Shown: positions 11,431 to 22,554 of the stretch, piece by piece | How the letters are laid out: each line of letters begins with the position of its first letter | Position numbering within the stretch: the first letter of the stretch is position 1 | Source of the DNA: Eutreptiella sp. 'Long Island Sound 2002' | Taxonomy: Eukaryota; Euglenozoa; Euglenophyceae; Eutreptiales; Eutreptiaceae | Assembly: GCA_964036045.1 (NCBI GenBank) | Contig: OZ038383.1 | Location: 39,372,294 to 39,436,293 of the forward strand | Length of the DNA stretch: 64,000 nt | Direction of reading: 5' to 3' | Program-made: the position numbers and the translations under genes | Notes under the pieces: model-generated | Seen by the model: the letters and a program-made list of their open reading frames with translations, nothing else | Databases searched by the model: none | What the model was told of the DNA's origin: nothing

Positions 11431-12579
11431 ACCAACACACACAGCACCGCCTTCGTAATTTGGTAGATGAAAATATTCACTGCCGTATTCTGAATCTGAT
11501 GTATAGCATCGGCTATGCTCAATACAACCTCCTTTGGTTTCTTACCCTCACCCCTATAGTGCATGGGACCTCGCACCCGTACAAATACTGCATAACTCTT
11601 TTTACGGAAGATTTCCCCCTTTATTTACCTGTTCTTCATATGGTTCATTAAGTTTGGGAGCTACAGTGCCCGGTTTTCCGAAACTCATCTATATGGAGCA
11701 TATGATTCTTGTTCCCTTACACTTGGTGCACAAGTGGCATCAACCTTTGGAACAGAAGGAAAACACCCTCAAAGGGTTGCCTAGACCTCGCAATGATGAT
11801 CATAGTACACTACTTACACAGGTGCAAGGTTTAGTAAATCGTTTGTATGGGTACATTCCAGCTCTATTTTTTCTTGGGTCACAAGTCTGGTATTTTCAGA
11901 GGCAGGATCACACTACACGTCATTAACTCAGTCGTTGTCTACACATTTTGATGCGCCTCACATTGGGTTATGAGGAGGAAGTTCAGTATGTTCGGACCAT
12001 CGTTCTTGCCAGGTTGCCGTGGTCACAGTGGTTTGCAGGCCTGCCAGGTGTTGCACATAGTGAGGAACCGTGTGAAGTCGTTTACTAAATGGCACAACAC
12101 CCTCATAACTAAACGGTTGAACAGGTCCATGACTCTTTCATGCTGTCTCCGGATGCTGGGCAATCCCCAAAGGACCTGCAAAACGTTAATGTTCCGAAAG
12201 GGATTGCCACACCTCGTTGAGCGTCACTTGAAAGGATTGATACAACGTTTTGATGTCAATGTTATCCCCCCCTTATTTTGGTCCAGTCAGAAGACAGGTG
12301 TTGTGCTGGCTGCATGGGATCTTGCCAAGATGTATTTTCCTTGTTCCCAAGACACTATCCTCCCTGCAGAGCATTACTGTGACTTGTGCACCAAGACCTT
12401 GCAAACCCTTGTGAAGCCGGCTAGGGTTGATCCACAGATAATGATTGAGCTGGGGAGGCATGTGCCGCAGGTCCCCCTGGTGATATGGCCACAACCACAT
12501 CACGGCCACAGGACATGCTCCGCACGGGTAACACACCTCAGAGGTACAAGCGGCACCCCGTAGCACATGCCCTTGCGTA

Positions 12580-12746
12580 GCATGCCCCCCCCCCCCCCCT
12601 GTTGTGCGCCGGCTGCACCCCAAAACAAAGGTGATGACATTGACAGCGACAACCCTTCCCCCCTTGTGGCTGCAATTGGAGGTGTAGGTGTGCATGGTGA
12701 TTTTGTGGCTGAAGATTGAGCTGATAGTGGACCCCCCCCCCCCCCA
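12580..12746. repeat. Two C homopolymers at the ORF1/ORF2 junction of copy A
   Basis: Runs of about 14 C lie near 12585-12599 and 12733-12746. Between them one + frame reads as an acidic stretch (NKGDDIDSDNPSPLVAAIGG), comparable to the acidic C-terminus of ORF1-B (FDDLPDELVGIPEVYEGDD). The runs probably explain why the ORF1 tail is out of frame here. Confidence 0.5.
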
Positions 12747-13092
12747 GAAGCGGTGTGCGTTAACAACGCGACTCACCGTGGCAGTCTTTTCTGAGCTACC
12801 GGACTTCCACCCCCGTTTCTTGCCTAGTGCGCTGGAGGGAGATGCGAACTCTATCGTTTGTGTTCTATCATCAAGTGCTGCAAGTCAGCCTGAGAATTCG
12901 AGGTTCCGAAATCTTATCTTCCGAGTAATCCTACCAATTTGCTTGCGTTGCGTAATGCTTTGTTAGCGCCTTTGCCTAGCCATCCCTTTGGAAGAGGAAT
13001 TGCCGGAAGGGGTTGAGCACCATACTGCGTCGCAGGCCGTCCACATAGTAGAGAGAGTGAGGTCGCAAGCGGAACAGGCTCCAAGTTAGCGG

Positions 13093-15357
13093 TTGGCAAA
13101 CCAGAAGGCAATAGAGACCTTCAGAACCACATGGGTCAAGAAGGAGCTCGTCAAGATCCAAGCCACAAAGATGAGACTTGGCGTGGAGATGACTCGGGGC
13201 CGGATAAGAGCCAAGAGCGAGAATGCAGTACTACAACGCAAGGTCATCTTGAGAACCAATCCACCATGCAGACTGTTCACCGGTATTATCATGTGGCGAG
13301 ATGAAGGCACATGCCTGTCCTATTTTGGAGAATGACGTCATTTGGGAACTGCAGTGCCCACCTCGTTCGTTTTCCCATAATTTTGAGCCTATTCTGTCTC
13401 AGCGGAACTGCATGCTACATAGGGGGAGCCCACATCCTCACAGCCCTCTAACGCCTCTATCGGGACTGTTGTTCCAATTCACGGGTGCTGCCGGACTGGC
13501 TAAATCACGTGTACCACGAAGAAATCAAGCATGAGTGCCCTGTTGACATCAAGGAGATTATTGGAGGGCACCACAATGCAATTCAACACTCTCTTACAAA
13601 ACTGAGCATGGGACAGGTCACGTCGCGCATATGGACTGAGATACAGAAGGGCGAGCCAAAGCAAATGCTACTGGTGGCACTACGAAAGGCCGGTAGGCGC
13701 GGGAAGAAAACAACCATGGTGCACCACAGTGACCTGCGGAAATCTTTGCAGTTGTCCCCCAATGTCTATGTGTGCCCATTCTCTGTGTACCCTATGCAGG
13801 ACACTATGTTGAAGAATTGGAGACCCTTGGTGACCCTGCTGCAGCTGTCCGACGAGCGCGTGGCCGAGTACCTTGGCATCTTTGAAAAGAACTCCGGAGA
13901 AGGTACTACCGCCTTTCTGGTGCCTTTTTTTGTGTATTTCGCTTGTGGTGGGAGGTACAGTGCCCGAATTCCGTGTGAACCAATTTATTGTCCTGCAGTG
14001 ATCAACCCCTACACTTTGAGGCCAATGACGGGTCTGCACGGCGACTGGATGGATGACGTGCTGTTGTACATGGCTTCAGAGGATGCCAAGATGGCTGAGC
14101 TGCACTCCAAGGCAAGATTATTGAAAAGAGAACATTCATGAGAGATACTGTACTGGCACCCGGAGAACGCGGTGGTACGTCCGAGCCGACGTATGCTCTT
14201 GTCGTGTCCTACTCTTTGGCTTTCGTGTTTGGACCCCCCAGCGGACACACTAATGTTTGGGTGTCTGTGGTACAAGTGGCCTTTTGTCTTCCTAGTTAAC
14301 GCACGAGATGCAATAGGTTCGCAAATTGCTTGTGAAGTCACCAAGGGCATCACAGTTCTCGCTGGGAAAGTGGAGCTCGACTGCTGCAAACTCAATGCCA
14401 AGCGGGGAGTGTGTCCAACCAACGCCGCTATGGATAGATCACGAACGGGCGGACCTGCGCATTGCACTAGCCTGACAAACCAAAGAACCAGTCGTGAGCA
14501 CCTTGGATGCGGAGAAATCGACAACTATTCGGCTCAACAAGCCTCAAGATGGAGCAAAATCACACGGAGGTGGGGCAGAGGCAGTTGCAATCCCTACTAG
14601 CAAGGCAATCCTGTGTGCCATCGCATTGAAGGATTACAAAATGGTGTGTACTCGTGAGGTAGCAAAAAGTGGTCGCAGGCAATGTCACATGCAACGTTGA
14701 GCAATTTGGTAGCTGCAGTGCCCATCTGTGATGCATTGTGCTTTTCACCAGGTCTTCATTGAGTGTACGAAGGACCATGGTGGAATGCAGGTCGATGTTA
14801 AGTTCGTGGTTACTCAATTGCGTGACTCAAAGGAGTGTGGGGGCTGGCAGTATGTTATGACGCCTTTTTTTTTATCAGCAGTGTGGACACCCGGTGTATT
14901 GATTCGAGGAGAGGACGGTTTGTGTCTGTGTGCCCGACAAGTTCCGAGTGAAGCTCCTGAACGTCTTTATTTGTGATCAGGGTGCATACAACAGCACCAT
15001 CGGTTTGGTATTGGCTGGTTGGGTGCTACGGGTCCTCGGTGTTATTTTGCGACGCAACAGGGAGATGGAGGACGAGGTCTGGGTGCTCATTCTCACCGCA
15101 TCGGCCGTTTGGGCACCTCAGATACTATCTTGCCTTCCGGAGAGGCCTTGCATTGCTGCATGCTTTACAAGAAGTCAAGGTTTATTTGGTGAATTTTGCA
15201 AATAGCTGGCCTCTTACGTACAGGAGATGCATTGTGTCTACCTTCTCAATTAGGATGCTTGGCTCCCGAGAATTAGCGACTGTTTTCCCGTTCGTGTCCA
15301 CAAGCCTCGTGACGATGTTGGGGAGATGGATAATCCCAAATCAGACAGTGAGGACAA
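13093..15357 (+). pseudogene. Module copy A, ORF2: GHHNA-box protein (decayed)
   Basis: Colinear with ORF2-B at 29.7-32.5 kb. ELVKIQATKMRLGVEM matches GLVRVRVTQLRFDVHL; GIIMWRDEGT matches TIVAWQDEGT; LPDWLNHVYHEEIK plus IIGGHHNAIQHS matches LPVWLSHGNCDMIK plus QIAGDHNAVPHS; LVALRKAGRRGKK matches HQALRKAGKSDK; SPNVYVCPFSVYPMQDTML matches CPNVRLLPIALQNAVF; EILYWHPENAVV matches EIIWMHPENGIV. The longest open piece is 13485-14141 (218 residues). An acidic segment (DDVGEMDNPKSDSEDK) closes it near 15330. The G-x-H-N-A box recalls the nucleotide-binding box of ParB-like proteins, but that resemblance is short and I would not assign function. Frame breaks near 13340, 14140 and 14700 show decay or introns. 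Confidence 0.5.
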
Positions 15358-15364
15358 GGTAGAA

Positions 15365-15475
15365 CAGGTTGGGGGGGGGGGGGGGGGCAGGCCCATGACC
15401 ACCTTCTCAAAGAAGCGATAGGCGTCCCCAGACAATGGGGACTATCGATTTTGATCCCCCCCCCCCCCACCGCCG
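15365..15475. repeat. G homopolymer (~18) and C homopolymer (~14)
   Basis: An uninterrupted G run begins near 15371 and a C run near 15459. They bracket about 70 bases containing CCCCAGACAATGGGGACT. The pair marks the end of module copy A and could form four-stranded structure or a G:C hairpin. Confidence 0.6.
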
Positions 15476-15626
15476 CCCAGGGCAAAATGCATGGTTTTGG
15501 GGGTGTGCCCTGCAAAGGGCAAAAATACAATTTTTGAAAGTGGGTTTTTTGCCCCTCTTTTTGGGGTGGTAGCCATTTCGGAGCCGTGGACATGTGGCAC
15601 CAACCAATAGGGCCGCCTAAGTTTAC

Positions 15627-17775
15627 AAGGCACAATCCATATTTTGTTGAGGCCTATGAGCTTCTATTCAATCTCTTCTCCTTCCCGACTCTAGCCACAA
15701 TTGTGTTGTACACGGCGTTTTTGTGCACGGTGTATTGGTTGCTCCTCATCACCGTTCCTTCTTTATATGAGAATTCTGAGCTTGCATTGATTCTCTTTGG
15801 TCCCCCATGCCCCCCACCCCCCACCCCCTCTCTTTGCTCGTGAGACGGACCAACTAATCTTTTGCACACCTACTCGTTGGTGTTGTGTATGCAATGCCCT
15901 GCCATTGATTCCTCTTGATTGCTTTTGTTTTATCCTTGACCTACTTCGCTTTTCTAATTTGCTTCCTCGGCATACCCCTTCCTCCAAAGGCCCAAAGTGG
16001 GGCTTGTTTGCACCAATCATGGAAGTGGTTTAGCATGCCAAACTACTGCAGGCATTGTGTATATGTGTGGCGTTGGTACTTTCAATGGTATTGGCATTGC
16101 CCCCCCCCCCCACACACACATACACACACATGTCTCAAAAGCAACAGCACTTAAACCAAGAAACACATCAAATATTGCCAGATATGTCGAGTTTTGAACC
16201 AAAAAATCAGCCGTCGGCAATACTGTGGAAAAACCATGCAACGTATGCAACACGGTGCGCATGCTGCCATGTGCATTGGGTGCGCATTTGAACTATTCCC
16301 GGCGATGCCTAAATGTGTGTGTTCCTAATCCTTCAAAACTTCTCTGCTGCAATGCCCGAAAGGACAGGGGTTATGTCGCCTTTTTGGATTCCTGCCCGCT
16401 TTGGGGACATTCCAAGGGTCATGTAGCGATCTTGTTCTAGTTCTTGCAGGGTCCTTTCGGCGAAAGCAAGGGGTAGGGGTAGGGGTAAGGGTGTCCATGC
16501 CGTTTCACTTTCCATTGCATGTTGGTTGGTGGTTTGTTGGATGGCGTGAGGGGGGTTACGCTCGCAACCCCCCATCAAACACCCCATTGTTTGCAATGCA
16601 CCACTCTGTGATGGTCACGGTTGAGTTAGCAATTGTAATGCCGCGTGCGGGGAGGGGGGGCGGCAAGCCGTGTGCACGGCACTCACTAGGCACAAACCAC
16701 ATTTTCTTTAGGCCTATGAGCTTCAATTGATTCTCTCCTCCTTGCCAAGTCATGTAGCCACAAATCTGTTGTACCCTATGTCTTTGCATGCGGTGTATTG
16801 GTTCCTCCTCATCAGCCTCCATTGATTCCCCTTGCCCCCTTCCCTCCCCTCTCTCTACTCCTTAGGCTGATCAACTCATCTTTTGGACTCCGTGCTTGTA
16901 GGTGTTGTGTATCCTATGCCTTGCCATTGATTCCTCTTGATTACCTTCTTCATATCCTTGAACTCCTTCGCTTTTCTAATTTGCTTCCTTGGCATGCCGC
17001 TTCCTCCAAAGGCCCAAAGCGGGGCTTGTTTGCACCAATCACGGAAGTGGCCCAGCGTCCCAAAACACCGTACGACCTGTGTGTATATGCGGCATTGGTA
17101 CTTTCAATGATATTACACACACATGTGTCAAAAGTAACAGCACTTGAACCAAGAAACATACCAAATATTGCTCGATATATTTTGAACCAAAAAAACAAAC
17201 ATCGGTCATACTCGGGAAGAATCCCAAAGTATGCACGGTATGCAACACGGTGCCCTTGCTGCCGTGTGAAGTGGGCCCACCATGCACATTTCAATTAGTC
17301 CCTGTGACACCTAATTATGTAATACCTAACACCCAAAGCCTGTTCGACACGATACCCGACTGGATAGGGCTTATGTCGCCTTTTTGAATTCGTTCCCGCT
17401 TTGGGGACATTCCAAACGCTATGTAGCCATCTCATACTAATTCTGACCGGGTTCTTTCGGGGATAGTAAGGGGTAGGGGTGGGGCCGAGGGTGTGTCCAT
17501 GCCGTTTCACTTTCCATTGCATGTTGGTTGGTGTTTTGTTGCATGGTTCCTCCTCACCACCCTTCCTTCTCCATTTGTATGACGTTTGTGAGCCTGCATG
17601 TATCCTCTTTGCCCCCGCTCTATGCTAGTTAGTTTGACCAACGAATCGTTTGTACACTCTACTTCCATTTGTCCTGTATTGAATCCCCTCCCATTGATTC
17701 CTTCTTATTCCCTTCCTCTTATCCTTGACCTACTTCGCTTTTCAAATTTGCTTCCTCCACATACCCTTTCCTCTT
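15627..17775 (+). repeat. Repeat R1 tandem array: three head-to-tail units of about 1.06 kb
   Basis: GGCCTATGAGCTTC occurs at 15651 and again at 16711, a period of 1060. Unit 1 (15627-16686) and unit 2 (16687-17543) share the same block order: GTGTATTGGTT-CTCCTCATCA, CATTGATTCCTCTTGATT, GCTTTTCTAATTTGCTTCCT, GGGGCTTGTTTGCACCAATCA, CACACATGT with CAAAAG, TTATGTCGCCTTTTTG, TTTGGGGACATTCCAA, CATTGCATGTTGGTTGG. Unit 3 (17544-17775) starts within the block CTCCTCA-CACC-TTCCTTCT and stops at GCTTCCTC. Units differ by substitutions and indels. Short CA runs (16112-16132) occur in unit 1. No convincing protein. Confidence 0.8.
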
Positions 17776-18637
17776 AATGTTCACGCCACGGCTCCATTGC
17801 CTTGCCCATGCTTGGAGTACCCAAAATGTATGTGGGAGCGAGCTTGCCTTGCTTTTCCTCTCGTAGTAGCAATGTAAGATATGATTTTGTCCCTTATCGC
17901 TCACACTAACACTTAAAAACACTAGTGCACTTGCACTAACACTGATGAAGAAAGAAAAGTGTCGCATGTATGTTTGAGTGTTCGCGTTTGCGTGACACTT
18001 TTGGGGCTTTTTGTGATATTTACCACATGAAAGTACCTCAGGTTGGGATCATACATGTTTGGCACAAATGACCAAGCCCAATCCTTGGAGATACTTACAA
18101 GGGGTTGCGGTAATCTATTTGAACACGACTTGATCTTAGCTAGCATTCAAGTTATCAGAAAACTACCAATCTAGGCTTGGTATTGTTGAATCACCTTTTG
18201 AGGAACGCTCTTAACGTTCCATGTGTAATGAGGGTGAAGGGGGGCAACGAGGGAATCCATACGCCATGCATTTTGCATGCTATTTTCACACCATATTGTT
18301 CTAGAAAGCCTCCGAATTGACCCCCTTCCAAAAGGGCCTCCCAAACCAATTTCTAAGGAACCCAAATGCGCCTCGTTTATCCCTACCTTCTTTGTGGCCA
18401 AAAGAATATGCAACATGCACGAATTGAGAATCATTTTGTGCATCACTTGCCTCAAACGTTTTGACCAAAGTTGCAACATGAACACCAATGCGATGGATGT
18501 TAACGACCCTGTTGTGGTTGGTAGCCCCTCCACTGGACCATGTGGAGTAAGTTTGTTATTGACAAGGCCACTAGCCAACAAAGCGTTGCTTGGGGGAGAT
18601 CTTTAATCCCCTGCCAAAATGGGCAAGTTGAGCTATG
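17776..18637. other. No secure gene
   Basis: Frames overlap in antisense (+ 18277-18606, 109 residues; - 18171-18581, 136 residues) and neither has a recognisable motif. CACTAGTGCACTTGCACTAACAC-like short repeats lie near 17920-17945. Nothing else is visible. Confidence 0.35.
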
Positions 18638-18885
18638 TGGCTACGGCCCGGGGGGGGGGGGGGCGACTGCGCGGGTCCTGGGACGCCAACTACCCCTGCC
18701 CCCCCCCCCCCCCCCTAGGGGCCTTCGGCCAACAGTTAGTTGCCAAAGGTGTCGCCCTCAGGCCTCCATGGGCGCCTAAGGCGCCCGATGCTCCATGAAC
18801 ACCAAAGGTGCCCTAAGGAAAATTTTGTCCAATTTGCACCCCAACACTATCCTTAAACCCAACCTTGACTCTAACACCCACCCCC

Positions 18886-18924
18886 AACCCTCAGCCTACT
18901 CCTATCCCTACACCTAACCCTAAC
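18886..18924. repeat. Telomere-like CCCTAA tract
   Basis: Degenerate units end in ACCTAACCCTAACCCTAATC. Similar tracts: CCCTAGCCCTAACCCTAGCCC at 20076-20100, and the opposite sense GGTTAGGGTTAGG at 20244-20256. Only two to four good units each, so these are interstitial relics or chance, not a chromosome end. Confidence 0.5.
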
Positions 18925-19074
18925 CCTAATCAAGACTGAATATTGGGACCGAGTTGGTGGGGGAGGGAACATTAGATATGAATGATGAGGGACATCAAGA
19001 ATGATTCACACATTGATGGCTCTTGACAAAGTGAAATGCACCTGAACCCCATCACCACGCGGCCCACTTTCAAG

Positions 19075-20005
19075 GCTTTTTGGACTTCTCAGGGGCCAAA
19101 ATGCCCCAAAATGGGCTCAAAATGGGCTCATTTCACCCTTTTGTGCACCCCAAATGGTCTACGATGAGTTTTGGAAAAATGTGTTTTTGACCCATTTTTG
19201 ACCCATTTTTGGTCCCAAAACAGCCCATTTTCAAGGCATTTTGGGATTTTTGGAGGACCCAAATGGGCCACCACAAGCTCAAAACAGTCCAAAAACACTT
19301 GTTTTAGCGTCACACATGGTCTAGGATCATTTTTGCGGAAAGTCATATTTTTACCCCTTTCGGACCCTGTTGACCCATTTGGGTACCCACCTGTTTGGGC
19401 TTGAGCTTGCAGCTTGCCACAGCCTAGTGGGCCTAGTTATTGGGGTCTAGGCGTCTATTTGGGCAATTCTGAGGGGTGGAAACCACAAAAAGTGGGGGGT
19501 TGCGGGTGGAGTAGGTGCCCTCGGAATCGCATTTTGAGCCATGTAGCCAAAGATATGGCCTATTCTTGGTTTGTGGCTGTCGGCAGTTGGAGCTTCTGGG
19601 GGCCTTTTTGGGCCGCTTCCGCGGCATATCATGGAGTTAGAGGGCCGCAAAGAGCTCGTTGACACGGGGAAGTCAAGCGGCACGTGGAGTGTACCCACCG
19701 TTTCCCTTCGTTTGGCCGTTTTGAATGTGTTCCAGGGCATTTTTGGCCCAAAAGTGGCTGTTTTTGGCCCTAAACTGCAGTTTCTGAAACTGAGGTCCGC
19801 CACTTGCGAATCCCGTTCCCGGCCGCCACCGTTGAGTTTCTTGCTCAAACTTTGTGTGATTGTACTTCACACCCATAGGTATCATCCACCAAAATTTCAC
19901 CCGAATCTGAAGCACCACGACGGAAATCTGATTTTTACCCATTTCGCGCGTGCTGCTGCTTGCTGCTTGCTGCTGCTTGTTGCTGCTTGCTGCTGCTGCT
20001 GCTAA
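19075..20005 (+). repeat. Dispersed repeat R2, copy 1
   Basis: Shares ordered blocks with 55570-56100 and in part with 56600-56850: AAAATGGGCT-ATTTCAC, TTTTGTGCA-CCCAAATGG, TTGGAAAAA, TTTTGACCCA, TTTTTGGTCCCA, AAGGCATTTTGGGA, GGCCACCA, GAGCTTGCA-CTTGCCAC, AGGCGTCTATTTGGGCAATT and GAGGGGTGGAAACCACA. The sequence is unusually rich in short self-similar words (GCCCATTTTTGGTCCC and relatives). It ends in a CTG/CTTG microsatellite at about 19955-20003. Frames within it look like shadows. Confidence 0.7.
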
Positions 20006-20289
20006 ACCTGGTAGGTCCACCCTAGACACTAAAAAGGGTTATAAAACCAAGACTGGTTCCACCAGCTCGGTGACCCTAGCCCTAACCCTAGCCCTGGCTC
20101 TCACCCTAGGCTAGGGTCAAAGTGAGTGTTGGGGTCCAAAATGGAGAGCAATGATGTGGCAAAAGCAACCATGAGCGAAATTGGGGGGATCTTGTTCAGC
20201 CCAACAAACATGGCTGGCATGGCCAAACCAACTGGCTGCAAAGGTTAGGGTTAGGTTTATGGTGATGGTATGGTTAGAGGGAGGGCAAG

Positions 20290-20460
20290 GGGAGGTAAAG
20301 GGAGCCTGTGCCCCCCCCCCCCCAACACCCCAAATCGCCCCACCTGGATCCCCCCCCCCCACCACCACCCCGAATTGCCCCACTTGGACCCCCCCCCAAC
20401 CGACCCTCCCGGAGCCCCCCCCCCCCCAGCCCCTCCTATACCCCCCCTCAGATGCCCCCC
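20290..20460. repeat. Cluster of C homopolymers
   Basis: At least five C runs of 8-13 lie within 170 bases on the + strand, separated by short AT-containing spacers such as AACACCCCAAATCG. The opposite strand would be a strong four-stranded (G-quadruplex) candidate. Confidence 0.7.
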
Positions 20461-20560
20461 CCCAAGGGGCCTCCGGCCGACAGTTAGTTGGGGGGGTAGT
20501 TGGCGTCCAGAACCGAGGGGTCGCCCCCCCCGTGGGCTACGGCCCACGCATGGCACTTTT

Positions 20561-21135
20561 CCATGTTTGGGGAATGTGTCAATCCCAAACCTTCTCTGGC
20601 CAACCACATCTCACCCTGTGGTTGATGCGATTGGTGGACAGATTCATATGTTCGGTGTGCAGATTTGTTGTATTCTAGTATGGCTGCAACCCGTGAACAT
20701 ACTCCAACCACACAAGAGGCACAAACCCCTGTCGTCCTTTGGGGGAGTGGGGGTGTTGACAACCTTTATTGTTGTACACCTGAAAGCCCAAAGATAGTCG
20801 TCCGCAACTAGGCGAGCAAAGTTGTACAACTCAACACCAAAGGACTAAAGGAGGGCACAACGTTGACCAATGAGAGAGAATCGATGTCCCCAAAGTCAGA
20901 GGGTACCGCGACCATGTTGCTGCTTTGTCCTACTAGTGGGGCAGACTGTAAGTCCTTATTTGGGCAAGACAGTTAAATAGTTGCACTATGCTCACGTTGC
21001 ACTCAAGGGGCACCCAAAGTCCCACCCAAATATCACAATGTGCAGTAGTGCAAACCCTGTTGCTGAACATCCCCAAAAAGTTTTCTTGCATCTGAACCCA
21101 CGTGTAAAGTTTGTAATGTCGGCATCAGCGGTGTA
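20561..21135. other. No recognisable gene
   Basis: Mixed-composition spacer with short overlapping frames only. I see no repeat or motif. Confidence 0.35.
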
Positions 21136-22554
21136 ATGGAATTGCATATTTTGGTTTGTTGGGTTAGAAAACAATATGATTTTGAAGCAATGATGATAGA
21201 AAATCACCTGCACACCCTTTTTCAGTCTTATGGTGTCAGTGGATGCAGCAGAGGCACTCTAACACTAATAGCATGGGCATTTTTGCATGATCAAGAGTCA
21301 CATGGACTACAATCCTATCTACTCACAACACCAACAACAAGCAGAGCTTGCAAATGTGAGCCAGCCATACTGTCTTCTAACTTTGGCTGGCAGGGTGTAA
21401 ATCTACCTGTAGACAACATGGCTGCAATTTTGTCCTTTTCTATTCATAATCTTGGTGGTGTGCATGCCTTCCCCACAAAGTGACCCATCATTTCACGCCA
21501 AACAAAAAGAGGACCCTTATCTTTGCAGCAACTAATGATGCGCTTCACTGTTGTCAGGAATGCACCCAGCGATCCTACATCATGCAGCATGAGACAAAAA
21601 TGCGGACCCAAAACCTGAAGGGAGAAATTTCAGAGCGCCAAATGCAGGTGGCTCGAGCCGTGGACCGGCAGATCAACAGCTACCCGCAGGTATAGTTGCG
21701 TTTGGTGTTCGAGTTTCTCATGGCAAGACAGGGAAAGATTCATGAACACAACAATCAAAACTCAAAACTCCATACCACTCCTGCATTCTGTGTCATGCAT
21801 TTCTGAATCAGGCACAGTTTGAGCAGTACAGCGACGGCTGCGTTCGCATGTCTGGACCCCACCCCTCAAGACATCAGTGTTAACCACTCTTACACCATTC
21901 ATAATTGTGTCCTTCACCTATGCACGTCCTGATGCACTGCTGCTGTGATTGCTTTACCTGCCTGTGCGTGTGCGTGTGTGTGTGTGTGTGTGCTTGCCCC
22001 AGGTGGTTAAACATGCACATGCTGAACAGTATTTCTCAGATGGGGACCTCATTTGCCCACTTTGTTTACCACATGCGCTTTATTTTGTTGCGACAGCCCA
22101 AGCCAGAAGCAACGAATGAAGGTGCTGAGTTCAGGTGTGCTCAATGTTCCTGGGTGTGTGTCTAAGAGATGGAATGGCCTGGAAAGGCGCAGAATGGGAG
22201 TTCCGGTGCCTAGGGGACGGGTTGATGCTGAACCAACAAATCAATATTCGGGAGCAACGCTGGGGAACCTGGTGTGTTTCCATGTGGATGCTGTGCTGTT
22301 TGACAATGGCCCTGAAGGCTTCAGACGTGGGTGGCTTGCGACCACTTCTGCCAGGACCACGCAGCGCTTTGCATACATACATACATAGAAAAACCTTATG
22401 TTGTGTGTGGTGCTTGAGCCTTGCTGTGAGTGCTGTCATGGTGGCGGAAAAGGATAGCAAGGCATTCCAGCAACACATTTCATTTCTTCGCACGGCAAGT
22501 TACTGGTTGAGCTTCTTGAGCCGGGTGGACCATGTGGACCAGGCGGTTTCGTAG
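21136..22554 (+). CDS. Tentative multi-exon gene fragment
   Basis: Exon-like pieces on the + strand have balanced codon composition unlike the element debris. The clearest is 21529-21689, preceded by a pyrimidine-rich TTATCTTTGCAG and followed by GTATAG. It reads with one open phase as ECTQRSYIMQHETKMRTQNL, then KGEISERQMQVARAVDRQIN, ending on a codon boundary. Another candidate starts after CTTGCCCCAG at about 22002 (VVKHAHAEQYFSDGDLICPL) and holds C-P-L-C. A final piece near 22436-22554 reads VAEKDSKAFQQHISFLRTAS and ends at a TAG. The upstream frame 21136-21483 may be an earlier exon. Exon joining is not proven. No family recognised. Confidence 0.3.
21963..21992. repeat. (GT)n microsatellite
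   Basis: About fifteen GT units with one GC interruption, just upstream of the candidate acceptor near 22001. Confidence 0.9.

Larger units (their letters stand above)
9799..12600 (+). pseudogene. Module copy A, ORF1: WFD-box / HPYKY-box element protein (decayed)
   Basis: Protein-level similarity to the frames at 27.5-29.5 kb is colinear along the whole length. Matching landmarks: FNIWAVLHKRY against FNLQRLMHTRY; AVLWFDKVF against HIVWFDNFY; RCPLDIRRTNVTSPAWCPFFLT against YAPLDCRRISVPCLQWKSFFLT; ENIHCRILNLMYS against ENIHYRLYKMMYS; SHPYKY against WHPYKY; GFPKLIYMEHMI against PHPKLVCMERVM; and KTLQTLVKPARV against RTLQTLVKPVSI. The first part runs in one frame through stops at 10222 and 10495; the rest changes frame at least twice, and 10.6-11.43 kb is inserted. 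The Asp in the W-F-D box could be catalytic, but this is inference. I do not recognise a named transposase or host family. ORF2-A follows on the same strand. Confidence 0.55.
18638..20560. repeat. Composite segment bracketed by inverted GC-rich repeats
   Basis: The left block at 18638-18745 contains GGCTACGGCCC, a G run, GGACGCCAACTACCCC, a C run and GGGGCC-TCGGCCAACAGTTAGTTG. The right block at 20460-20560 contains GGGGCCTCCGGCCGACAGTT, GGGTAGTTGGCGTCC and GGGCTACGGCCCAC. The GGCGTCC and TACGGCC elements are inverted between blocks, while the AGTTAGTTG element is direct, so the blocks have been rearranged. Telomere-like motifs lie just inside each block in opposite senses. Confidence 0.55.

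Noticed and set aside
11640-14720. A recurring TTTGGGAGCTGCAGTGCCC-like word in module copy A (11648, 13350, 13945, 14700) as counterpart of the palindromes in copy B.
   Set aside because: At least two occurrences lie within coding sequence aligned to copy B, and the words are not palindromic; probably coincidence or an unrelated short repeat.
20181-20797. Pro-rich ORFs over 20.2-20.8 kb on both strands.
   Set aside because: They translate C homopolymers and change frame with each run.
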